A DNA stretch of 64,000 nt. Origin: Ignavibacteria bacterium (lineage in GTDB: Bacteria > Bacteroidota > Ignavibacteria > Tepidaquicellales > OLB5). The notes below the pieces were generated by a model. It did not search any database and was not told the origin of the DNA. It saw nothing but the letters and a program-made list of their open reading frames with translations. The position numbers and the translations under genes were made by a program. Of this stretch, positions 28,023 to 35,835 are shown piece by piece (position 1 is the stretch's first letter; the number at the start of each line of letters is the position of its first letter). Location: contig JAFLBX010000001.1 of NCBI GenBank assembly GCA_017303675.1, forward strand, positions 197,970-261,969, read 5' to 3'.

Positions 28023-28660
28023 TTTACTATGCTTAAAGTTATTCCGTCATCAATTGGCACCAGCAGAGATTCCACTCTGCTATCATTTGCTACAAGCTTG
28101 TTATATGCTATGATCCCCTGTGCTCCGGGTCCTGGGTTAGCATCTATTACTTCACCCCTGCGCAGCGTATTATCAGTAATTATTAATCCCCCGGGTCTCA
28201 CCATGCCGATTACTTTATTAAAATAATTTACACAGTTCTCTTTATCAGCATCAATAAATACAATGTCAAATCTGCTTTCTGCAAGGGTATCAAGTGACTC
28301 TATAGCTTTGCCCAATATCAGCTTAATTTTGCCGTCAAGCCCCGCTTTTTTGAAATTACTTAACGCTTCATCTGCATGTTCTTTTGTAAGCTCGAGTGTT
28401 ACCACTTTGCCTTCCGGCGGCAGGGCTCTTGCCATCCAAATTGTGCTGTAGCCTGTCAGAGTGCCGATCTCCAGCACATTTTTAGCGCCTATCATTTTGA
28501 TGAACATTCCAAGCAGCTTGCCTGTTTCAGGCGATACCTGTATGAGCGGTATTTTTTTGGCTTCAGTATCTGTTACAATTTGTTTTAACAATTCATCTTC
28601 CTGTATAAAAATATCCGTGATATATTTATACAGCTCTTCAGTTAATGGTACACCCTTCAT
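28019..28660 (-). CDS. SAM-dependent O-methyltransferase, caffeoyl-CoA/YrrM type
   Basis: 213 residues, class I Rossmann methyltransferase of the Methyltransf_3 family. SAM-binding motif I VLEIGTLTGYSTIWMA (about 62-77); acidic motif VTLELTKEHAD; FDIVFIDADKENCVNYF (about 131-147), with the metal-binding Asp; LIITDNTLRRGEV with Asp-Asn for the divalent cation. It methylates a catechol-like or hydroxyl acceptor; substrate unknown. The ATGA overlap with the MBL-like gene indicates one operon. Confidence 0.9.
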   Translation of the reverse strand: MKGVPLTEELYKYITDIFIQEDELLKQIVTDTEAKKIPLIQVSPETGKLLGMFIKMIGAKNVLEIGTLTGYSTIWMARALPPEGKVVTLELTKEHADEALSNFKKAGLDGKIKLILGKAIESLDTLAESRFDIVFIDADKENCVNYFNKVIGMVRPGGLIITDNTLRRGEVIDANPGPGAQGIIAYNKLVANDSRVESLLVPIDDGITLSIVK

Positions 28661-28719
28661 ATTAGTTCGGATTTGAGATTTACGATTTCGGATTTATTAA
28701 TATTCTCTTCTGTATTTTT

Positions 28720-28757
28720 GTTTCACATTTGACGTTTGACGTTTCACATTTGACGTT
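28720..28757. repeat. 17-base direct repeat, period 21
   Basis: gtttcacatttgacgtt occurs at 28720-28736 and again at 28741-28757 with tgac between. It is in the short gap between the SPFH gene's stop and the methyltransferase start, so it could be in the methyltransferase leader. Confidence 0.7.
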
Positions 28758-28762
28758 AAACA

Positions 28763-29680
28763 TCAAAATCCGCTTGGCCCGAAAATAAGCGGCATATTTT
28801 TACCGTTCATAATAACCATTTTTGAATTATTGCTCTTTCCAAGCTCAAGTGTTGCTTCTATACCTTTTAGCTGCAGAACCTGGTCTGTGATGCTTTGAGA
28901 AACGATCCTGTTATAGTCTGCAATACCCTGCGCCTCAACTCTTTTACGCTCAGCTTCCTGCTTTTCTTTCTGCAGAACATATACCATCTGCTGCGCGCGC
29001 TGCTCTGAAGCTATTTTTTCATCAATTGCTGCTCTCACTTTTTCCGGCAGTTCAACATTTCTCAGCAATACTCTTTCCAGAATAATACCTCTTCCGTTAA
29101 AAGCATTTTCCAGGTTCTTTGTTACTTCTCTGACAAAATCTTCTCTTTTGATAGAATATATATCAGTTGCTGAATAACCCACAGAAACATCTCTTAAAGC
29201 GGTTCTTATAGCTGGTCTAACAATTTTTTCTGCGTAATCCATACCAATTGTCCTGTAAACCTGCGGGGCATCTGATTCGCTTAATCTGTACCAAATGGTC
29301 AGGTCAAGCTTTAAAGTCAATCCATCACTTGTAAGAGTTGAAATTGCATCGTCATTTTTCTGCTGCCCTTCATCCTGGATAGAGCTCATTGTATATGCTT
29401 GTGTTTTTACATCCATATATTCCACATTTACCAGCGGATTTACAATGTTTAAACCGCTGGGTAATGTCCTGTCCTGTACACTTCCAAATAATAACTGAAC
29501 TCCTACTTCACCCGGACCCACCTGTGCGACACAGGATAAAATGACTGCAATAAAAACACCTATAAATGCTGCATTACGTATCACACCAAAAAGTTTTTGA
29601 GATGCGGTATTTAAAGTGTTTTTACGAAGCTGATGAACAACTAATGCTACAATAAGTAAAAAAATGATCAAGGCTATCAT
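28763..29680 (-). CDS. SPFH/prohibitin-family membrane protein
   Basis: 305 residues. Two N-terminal hydrophobic segments (about 1-16 and 33-50), then an SPFH domain from VGPGEVGVQLLFGSVQDRTLPSGLNIVNPLV to about residue 210, then a charged coiled coil with AEAQ-like repeats (EKQEAERKRVEAQGIADYNRI) and a Gly/Met-rich end. Prohibitin-like proteins form membrane rings that scaffold lipids and regulate FtsH-like proteases. The start is well supported: GAGGAGG lies 8 bases ahead of the ATG. It is monocistronic or leads into the methyltransferase operon. Confidence 0.9.
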   Translation of the reverse strand: MIALIIFLLIVALVVHQLRKNTLNTASQKLFGVIRNAAFIGVFIAVILSCVAQVGPGEVGVQLLFGSVQDRTLPSGLNIVNPLVNVEYMDVKTQAYTMSSIQDEGQQKNDDAISTLTSDGLTLKLDLTIWYRLSESDAPQVYRTIGMDYAEKIVRPAIRTALRDVSVGYSATDIYSIKREDFVREVTKNLENAFNGRGIILERVLLRNVELPEKVRAAIDEKIASEQRAQQMVYVLQKEKQEAERKRVEAQGIADYNRIVSQSITDQVLQLKGIEATLELGKSNNSKMVIMNGKNMPLIFGPSGF

Positions 29681-29795
29681 GATGATTTCCTCCTCTGTTT
29701 AATAAACGAAAAATGGATTAATATTATACAATATTAACCCATTTTGAGTTAAAAAACCCCTGCAAAAATTTTTCTTGTAATATTACATAAAAATT

Positions 29796-30590
29796 TTATT
29801 TATATGCTTTTTTCAGTACTTCTATCATTTCATTATGCAGCGTTTTGCCGTTGGAAGCAAGAATTTGCTTATCATAAACAGAATACTGCCCGCCTTCAAA
29901 ATCTGTTACTTTGCCACCTGCTTCAAGAAGAATTAAATACCCTGCTGCAACATCCCATGCATTCAGGTTAACTTCCCAGAATCCTTCAAATCTTCCCGCA
30001 GCAAGCCAGCAGATATCAAGCGCTGCAGAACCCAGGCGCCGAATAGGAAGGCCCAGCTTAATAAAATTCACAAAATGATCTATACAATGGTCGTAGTTAT
30101 CCTTTGATCCGTAAGGGAAACCGGTTACAAGCAAGCTATCCTTTAAGTTTTCTGTTTGGCTGACCCTTATCTTTTTATCATTCAAAAAAGCACCGCCGCC
30201 CTTTTCAGCATAAAATCTTTCATTGGTTTTGGGCGAATATACAACCCCAAGAATAATTTCGCCTTTATATTCCACAGCTATTGATACAGAAAAAACCGGT
30301 ACAGAGTGTGCGTAATTCACTGTTCCGTCAATCGGGTCAACTATCCAGACATAATCAGAGCTTTTATGCTGATCTCCGCCTTCTTCACCCAAAACGTTAT
30401 GCCCCGGAAAGGAATCATGTATAATTTCTATGATCTTTGCTTCACATTTTTTATCCACTTCTGTTACTAAATCGCTGTAATCACGTTTTCTGCCGATTTC
30501 AAAATCCTTTTCAAAGTATTCAAGCTGAATTCCCGCCGCTGCATCTGCAGCTTTGAACATTACTTCTTTGAGCTTCTTTATATCTTCCAT
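29796..30590 (-). CDS. suhB: Inositol-1-monophosphatase family (SuhB-like)
   Basis: 264 residues, cytoplasmic. Metal-binding motifs are intact: LGEEGGD (about 72-78), WIVDPIDGTVNYAH (about 88-101, the DPIDGT signature) and NAWDVAAGYLILLEAGG (about 213-229). The family hydrolyses inositol monophosphates, fructose-1,6-bisphosphate or histidinol phosphate, and E. coli SuhB also acts with the transcription machinery. It lies directly downstream of the rpsA terminator, so a separate transcript is likely. Confidence 0.92.
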   Translation of the reverse strand: MEDIKKLKEVMFKAADAAAGIQLEYFEKDFEIGRKRDYSDLVTEVDKKCEAKIIEIIHDSFPGHNVLGEEGGDQHKSSDYVWIVDPIDGTVNYAHSVPVFSVSIAVEYKGEIILGVVYSPKTNERFYAEKGGGAFLNDKKIRVSQTENLKDSLLVTGFPYGSKDNYDHCIDHFVNFIKLGLPIRRLGSAALDICWLAAGRFEGFWEVNLNAWDVAAGYLILLEAGGKVTDFEGGQYSVYDKQILASNGKTLHNEMIEVLKKAYK

Positions 30591-30610
30591 TTGAAAATTA
30601 TCCTAAACTA

Positions 30611-30645
30611 AAAAAGCATCCTGCCTTTTCAGGCAGAATGCTTTT
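30611..30645 (-). terminator. Rho-independent terminator after rpsA
   Basis: Minus strand: AAAAGCATTCTGCC (30645-30632), loop TGAAAA, GGCAGGATGCTTTT (30625-30612), one A-G mismatch, then TTAG. Strong stem with a U-tail built into its base. Confidence 0.88.
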
Positions 30646-30667
30646 AATTGTTAATTAACCATTTAAA

Positions 30668-32500
30668 TTACTGAGCCTGTTCTTCTTTTTTTTCTGTTTC
30701 AATCACATCATCAATTTTAAAGTCCACTTCTTCTTTTGTATCAACTGGTGTTTTTGTCCTGTCAATTACATCAGCGAGTGTGAATTTTTTAAGCTTGAAT
30801 TTTGCAGCATAGTTATTAACTTCTGCTTCATCTTTATCTTTAAGATATTCAAGAACTGAAAGTACTATCTTCTTTGATTCTTTATCAAATTCAATTACTT
30901 CAGCCATGAATTCATCACCGGTTTTAAAGAGCTCGCTGAAGTTCTTTACAGGTGTTACTGAAAGCTGTGAAGCCGGAATGAAACCGTCAACAACTGCCGG
31001 TAATTCAACAATAATTCCCTTTTCAATTGCTTTTATCACTTTGCATTTAGCTTCTGTTCCGGGTTTGAACTCATCGGTAAGCTTTTCCCACGGGTTATCT
31101 GTAAGCTGTTTATGGCCGAGTGCAATCCTCTGGTTTTCAACATCTATACCAAGTATTGTAACATCAATTTCCTGCCCAAGCTGTACAAAATCTTCTATAT
31201 TGAAGATCTTCTTTGTCCATGAAAGGTCTGAAATATGAATTAAACCGTCAACACCTTCTTCAAGTTCAACAAACACGCCAAAGTTTGTAATATTGCAAAC
31301 TTTGCCTTTGTGTTTAGAGCCTACCGGGAAGCGGTCTAATAATGACTGCCAGGGGTTAGGTGTAAGCTGTTTTATACCAAGTGAAAGCTTCTTTTCATTT
31401 TTATCGAGGCTCAGAACAATTGCTTCAATTACCTGTCCCATTGTAACAACCTGGGTCGGATTGGTTATATGCTGGGTCCATGACATTTCTGAAATATGAA
31501 TTAAGCCTTCGATGCCTTTTTCTATTTCAATGAATGCGCCGTAATCTGTGATTGATACAACTTTTCCTGAAACTTTATCGCCGATCTTAAGCTTCTCTTC
31601 GATATTTTCCCATGGATGCGGCTGAAGCTGTTTTAAGCCAAGTGTAACGCGTTTCTTTTCTTTGTCGTATTCAAGTACTTTAACATCTATAGTCTCATCT
31701 AGACTAACAACATCGCTGGGGTGATTTATTCTGCCCCATGAAAGATCTGTGATGTGGATAAGTCCGTCAACACCGCCAAGATCAACAAATACACCGAAAT
31801 CAGTTATAGCCTTAACTGTTGAAGTTAATACCTGTCCTGATTCAAGCGTTGCAAGCAGCTTGCCTCTTTGTTCTGACATTGATTCTTCGATGAGAACTTT
31901 ATGTGATACTATTATATTCTCATTTGGATGGTTGATCTTCAGAATTTTGAAGTCCATCATTTTGTTCACAAATACATCGTAGTCGCGGATAGGCTTGGTA
32001 TCGATCTGTGAACCGGGAAGGAACGCATTAATTCCGCCAAGGTCAACAACAAATCCGCCCTTGATACGGCGAACGCATTTACCCTGTATAACAGTATCGT
32101 TCTCTTTCGCAGCAGTGATCTTTTCCCAGTTACGGATAATATCAGCGCGTTTGCGTGAAAGGACAAGCTGTCCTTCGCGGTCTTCGATCTTTTCTACAAA
32201 GATCTCAACTTCATCGCCAATTTTTATGTTATCCGGGTCAGGGAACTCATCGATAGAAACTCTTCCGTCTGATTTGAAGCCGATATCAATTAAAACGTCA
32301 TTGCCTGAAATGGCAACAACTTTTCCTTTTGCTATCTCGTTTTCCTTTATAACATTAAAGGTTTTTTCGTAAAGCTCTATATATTTTTTAAATTCATCTT
32401 CGCTGTAATCTTTGGCAACAAAATCCTTGGTTTTAATTACAGGCGGTTTTACCTCTTCAATCGTTGCATTATCATTAATTGTCTCGTTTGGTGCAGTCAT
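30668..32500 (-). CDS. rpsA: 30S ribosomal protein S1
   Basis: 610 residues with six S1 (OB-fold) domains: GKVVAISGNDVLIDIGFKSDG (about 58), GKCVRRIKGGFVVDLGG (about 140), TVKAITDFGVFVDLGGVDGLIHITDLSW (about 230), GKVVSITDYGAFIEIEKGIEGLIHISEMSW (about 313), GKVCNITNFGVFVELEEGVDGLIHISDLSW (about 398) and CKVIKAIEKGIIVEL (about 483). It binds mRNA leaders and delivers them to the 30S subunit, the main route for leaders lacking Shine-Dalgarno sites, which fits this genome. Acidic, low-complexity ends. A TAATATAAT-like box lies about 50 bases upstream. Confidence 0.96.
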   Translation of the reverse strand: MTAPNETINDNATIEEVKPPVIKTKDFVAKDYSEDEFKKYIELYEKTFNVIKENEIAKGKVVAISGNDVLIDIGFKSDGRVSIDEFPDPDNIKIGDEVEIFVEKIEDREGQLVLSRKRADIIRNWEKITAAKENDTVIQGKCVRRIKGGFVVDLGGINAFLPGSQIDTKPIRDYDVFVNKMMDFKILKINHPNENIIVSHKVLIEESMSEQRGKLLATLESGQVLTSTVKAITDFGVFVDLGGVDGLIHITDLSWGRINHPSDVVSLDETIDVKVLEYDKEKKRVTLGLKQLQPHPWENIEEKLKIGDKVSGKVVSITDYGAFIEIEKGIEGLIHISEMSWTQHITNPTQVVTMGQVIEAIVLSLDKNEKKLSLGIKQLTPNPWQSLLDRFPVGSKHKGKVCNITNFGVFVELEEGVDGLIHISDLSWTKKIFNIEDFVQLGQEIDVTILGIDVENQRIALGHKQLTDNPWEKLTDEFKPGTEAKCKVIKAIEKGIIVELPAVVDGFIPASQLSVTPVKNFSELFKTGDEFMAEVIEFDKESKKIVLSVLEYLKDKDEAEVNNYAAKFKLKKFTLADVIDRTKTPVDTKEEVDFKIDDVIETEKKEEQAQ

Positions 32501-32694
32501 CGTTTATTAAAATCTCCGTTAAAAATAGTTTAATTAATAAAAATCCCCGCCCGCATTATATTAGCGTTCGGAGCGTTAATTTAAGATCCACTTCCGTTTA
32601 GATATAAATTTTGGTGGAAAGACTACAAATATGCTGATTTTTCAGGAGAGTTTCAAGGCAGGGAAAGCGGGTTATTGTGAAGCGTATATTACTG

Positions 32695-34056
32695 TTATTT
32701 CAGTTCTTTAAGTTTCCTTTCCTCTAAAAAGTACTTAAACCTATAGATATTTGGCAAACTCTCATACTTTGTAAGATCTATGCCATTATTAAATGGATGG
32801 CCTACATGTATAATATTGAGCTTCTTAGCATAATTTCTTTGAATTACTTCTTCAAAATAGGTTAAAAATACACCTGACTGCTGATAGCCAAGAGGAATAT
32901 CATAGAATATCAGAGTTGAGTTTTCAGGAAATTCGGAATGAATACTCTTTAGCTGAACCGGGATTGATTTGGCAATTTCACCTGACTCATACCAAAATCC
33001 GGAATTCTGGTATGTAAGCACACCACCATATACAGAATAGAATGCAATTAACAAAATACACACAATTTTCCAAACACTGTTTTTCTTAATCAAAAACGAT
33101 AACCCTGAACCAATTATTATATAGGTGCCGAACATTGAGACAAACGAAAATCTCCCGGCATAACCATCTACAAACAAAAAAGGAATAAATGCCGCAATGA
33201 ACCAAAATAAACCGAATAACAAATATTTCTTCTCCAGCTTAGAAAATAATAAACCTAATATTGACACAACTAAAGCTGTTAAAAAATATGGTTTCGTGAT
33301 AATTTGGAATTTGATCATCTTCACAAAATCAGAAATCATAATATAAGGATCAGTGTTTAAAGCATTGGCCTCAGGCACGCCTGATAAAAAGTAATGCCTT
33401 AAAATCAGATAAACTGCTGATATCGAAATGTAACAAGCAAGAATTAATATACTCTTTTTGGTGAATAATTTTACGCCGCCAAGTATAGAAATAGAGATTA
33501 ACAATAATGGTACGACTATTGTGCTTTCATATGATAACAACGCAAAAGAATAAAACATGCAAGACAGCAAAATATATTTTTTCTGTTCATCAGTTATAAA
33601 TAATTGATAAAAATATAGCGCACCAAAAGAAAAAACTGCACCCAGCAAGACAGTCTGCGCTGATATCCAGCAAACAACTTCGTGGTTACCAAAATAAAAA
33701 ATACATACAATAACTGATATTACTGAAAGGAGAGAATTTTTAGTGAGCCCAAATACCAGTTTGTAAAACAGAAAAGTTAATGTTGAGAAAAGAAGAATAC
33801 TGAAAATATGGAAACCCGTAGGTGAATTTCCAAAAATCAAATATTGTAAATAAAATAATAATCTTGGTATTGGCCTGTAGAGAGCTCCGTGTCCCCAAGG
33901 GCCCCAAAAAGTACGTATAACATCAGTAAATTCTATTGGTTTTATCCAGTTATAATCGTCATTGACAAAATATGCATCAATACAAGGGAGATATAGTATT
34001 GTATATACAACAGTAAGAATTAAAAATAAATAATTTCTATTCAGCTTAAGTTTCAA
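32695..34056 (-). CDS. Polytopic membrane protein, GT-C-like glycosyltransferase
   Basis: 453 residues with about ten or eleven membrane helices. The first lumenal loop has an Asp pair (FVNDDYNW, about 31-38) in the place expected for a GT-C catalytic acid, followed by FWGPWGHGALYRPIPRLLFY. The C-terminal 80 residues are soluble. GT-C enzymes use polyprenyl-phosphate sugars to glycosylate lipids or proteins. Membership is inferred from topology and the DD motif only, not from strong sequence identity. It shares its style with the gene at 49844 but is not a close paralogue. Single-gene unit. Confidence 0.65.
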   Translation of the reverse strand: MKLKLNRNYLFLILTVVYTILYLPCIDAYFVNDDYNWIKPIEFTDVIRTFWGPWGHGALYRPIPRLLFYLQYLIFGNSPTGFHIFSILLFSTLTFLFYKLVFGLTKNSLLSVISVIVCIFYFGNHEVVCWISAQTVLLGAVFSFGALYFYQLFITDEQKKYILLSCMFYSFALLSYESTIVVPLLLISISILGGVKLFTKKSILILACYISISAVYLILRHYFLSGVPEANALNTDPYIMISDFVKMIKFQIITKPYFLTALVVSILGLLFSKLEKKYLLFGLFWFIAAFIPFLFVDGYAGRFSFVSMFGTYIIIGSGLSFLIKKNSVWKIVCILLIAFYSVYGGVLTYQNSGFWYESGEIAKSIPVQLKSIHSEFPENSTLIFYDIPLGYQQSGVFLTYFEEVIQRNYAKKLNIIHVGHPFNNGIDLTKYESLPNIYRFKYFLEERKLKELK

Positions 34057-34110
34057 GTTATGAGTATTAATTGGTAATATTCATTTAAAAGTAGGAAAAT
34101 AAAAGAGATA

Positions 34111-34145
34111 AAAAACCCTCTGTTATTACTTTGTAACAGAGGGTT
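34111..34145 (-). terminator. Rho-independent terminator
   Basis: Minus strand: AACCCTCTGTTA (34145-34134), 8-base loop, TAACAGAGGGTT (34125-34114), then TTTTATC. It ends the TEVH-repeat gene at 34158. Confidence 0.92.
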
Positions 34146-34157
34146 TGTAATTAGTAT

Positions 34158-35522
34158 CTATTTATTAATTATGATTTTATCAGTAAAAATATCATTGCCG
34201 ATTAAGGCACGATAAAAATACACACCAGAAGGTAGATTAGTCCCATCAAAATCAATTTCATAATCACCTTTTTTAGAATACTCATCCATTAATGTTGCAA
34301 TTTCTCTGCCAATTACATCGAATATTTTAATACTTACATAAGATGAACTTCTAACAGAATATTTTATTTTAGTTTTAGGATTAAACGGGTTAGGATAACA
34401 ACTTATTTTGCTTTTAAATAAATCCGTTTGTTTTGATTCAATAACTTCTTTGCTCTCTTTATCAACAGTCCCATACCAAAAAGATGCAGTAACAAAATCC
34501 ATATTATCATACGATTGATCCATTATGCTTGTTGTTTGAAAAAAAAATGATGTATAATTTGACAATCTATTCAAAACATGAATTTCAGTCTTTCCTGATG
34601 AAGTTCCGTTCTTCAAAACTGCATAAACGTCTGGTTGCATAGTATATTGTCCAATACAGCTACCATGCAACATACGGCCTACTAACATTTGTATTTGAGA
34701 TGGATGAGTTGCTGCAAGTGGGGTAATAACATCTGTTAATGAAGTGGCAAAATTATTACCATCGCGTACATGAATTTCAATATTCGTTAGTGCGTCCTGT
34801 ACGTTTGGAGGTGTATTAGCATTATCGATCTCAACATCATCACATACCACTCTTTCATTTCTATAAATCTTAAACATGTATAAATCAGTAATGTTATCAT
34901 AATTATAATCACCTAATGCAAACTGCCACGAATCTTTACAATCTATATAAATTGGCAAAACTGTTGAATAAATGACAGACTGGAAATTAGATTCGCCTGA
35001 TAATATCTGTAATTCAAAATTACCAGAATTGGTATGGAATTTTTTAAGAACCCATAAATCACAAATGTTAGAGCTATAATAGTAGTTAAGATATTTACCA
35101 GCTAAAAAAATGTAGTCATTATTTGTCTCTGCTAAGACAGTACCTGTTTGATTTATATAAGTAGTAAAGTTTGTTCTAGGATCCAAAATATGAACTTCAG
35201 TTTTTCCTGTACCAGTACCCCACTTCTTAATAGCCCATAATGCTGGGTGTTGCTGACTATAGAATCCACTTTGATAATCGCCCGCAGTGAATTGAAATTT
35301 GCCATCATATACCTCTTCGACTGGCGTGACAACATTCACAATATATGAAGAATATGAAGTATTCTTATTCATAACATGTACTTCAGTGTTACCGCCACCA
35401 GTCTGATTTTTTTTTATCCCCCACACATGAGACATTGAGGTGCAATCATTATATTGTGCATAAAATCGCATGCTAAAAATCTGTGTAATCAAAATAAAAA
35501 ATATAATTATTATTGTTTTCAT
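34158..35522 (-). CDS. Secreted protein with FG-GAP-like 'TEVH' repeats and T9SS sorting domain
   Basis: 454 residues from ATG 35522, chosen because AGAGG lies 8 bases upstream and a signal peptide starts at once (KTIIIIFFILITQIFSM); an upstream in-frame ATG at 35588 would add 22 residues. The body has about five repeats of roughly 60 residues. Each has a W/Y-x-x-K-K segment, a T-G-x-G-K/N-TEVH(V/I)-hydrophobic strand and a GDY/GKY turn (TGGGNTEVHVMN, GTGKTEVHILD, NFELQILSG, NIEIHVRDG, SSGKTEIHVLN). GDYNYDNITDLYMF looks like an FG-GAP calcium loop, so a beta-propeller is likely. The end is a T9SS domain (CYPNPFNPKTKI). Function unknown; probably a surface or secreted binding protein. Confidence 0.8.
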   Translation of the reverse strand: MKTIIIIFFILITQIFSMRFYAQYNDCTSMSHVWGIKKNQTGGGNTEVHVMNKNTSYSSYIVNVVTPVEEVYDGKFQFTAGDYQSGFYSQQHPALWAIKKWGTGTGKTEVHILDPRTNFTTYINQTGTVLAETNNDYIFLAGKYLNYYYSSNICDLWVLKKFHTNSGNFELQILSGESNFQSVIYSTVLPIYIDCKDSWQFALGDYNYDNITDLYMFKIYRNERVVCDDVEIDNANTPPNVQDALTNIEIHVRDGNNFATSLTDVITPLAATHPSQIQMLVGRMLHGSCIGQYTMQPDVYAVLKNGTSSGKTEIHVLNRLSNYTSFFFQTTSIMDQSYDNMDFVTASFWYGTVDKESKEVIESKQTDLFKSKISCYPNPFNPKTKIKYSVRSSSYVSIKIFDVIGREIATLMDEYSKKGDYEIDFDGTNLPSGVYFYRALIGNDIFTDKIIINK

Positions 35523-35835
35523 TTTTTTGCCTCTTAAAAAGGAATTTTTATTAATTAAATTTGTTATTAAAATTGTAAAAGCAGACAAAAAGGGGGTAGC
35601 TTCTGTTACATACAGAAGTATAACAATAAAGCATGGCCGCTTATTGGTCTCCCTGAGTCTGCTATTTATTTAAAAACCATGGTGGATTCATACAAGGTAA
35701 GCCCTCCATTATAAAGTTAATTTTTAAAAATTATCTAAAATATGTTTTGTATTGATTAATAAGCGAAAAGTAAATTTTGACAAGGCCATATTTGTATTTT
35801 TAAGTATTAAAAACTAAACATTAAATTTTGAAAAG

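Noticed and set aside
28720-28757. Possible CRISPR-like repeat
   Set aside because: Only two copies of a 17-base unit with a 4-base spacer; no array and no cas genes.
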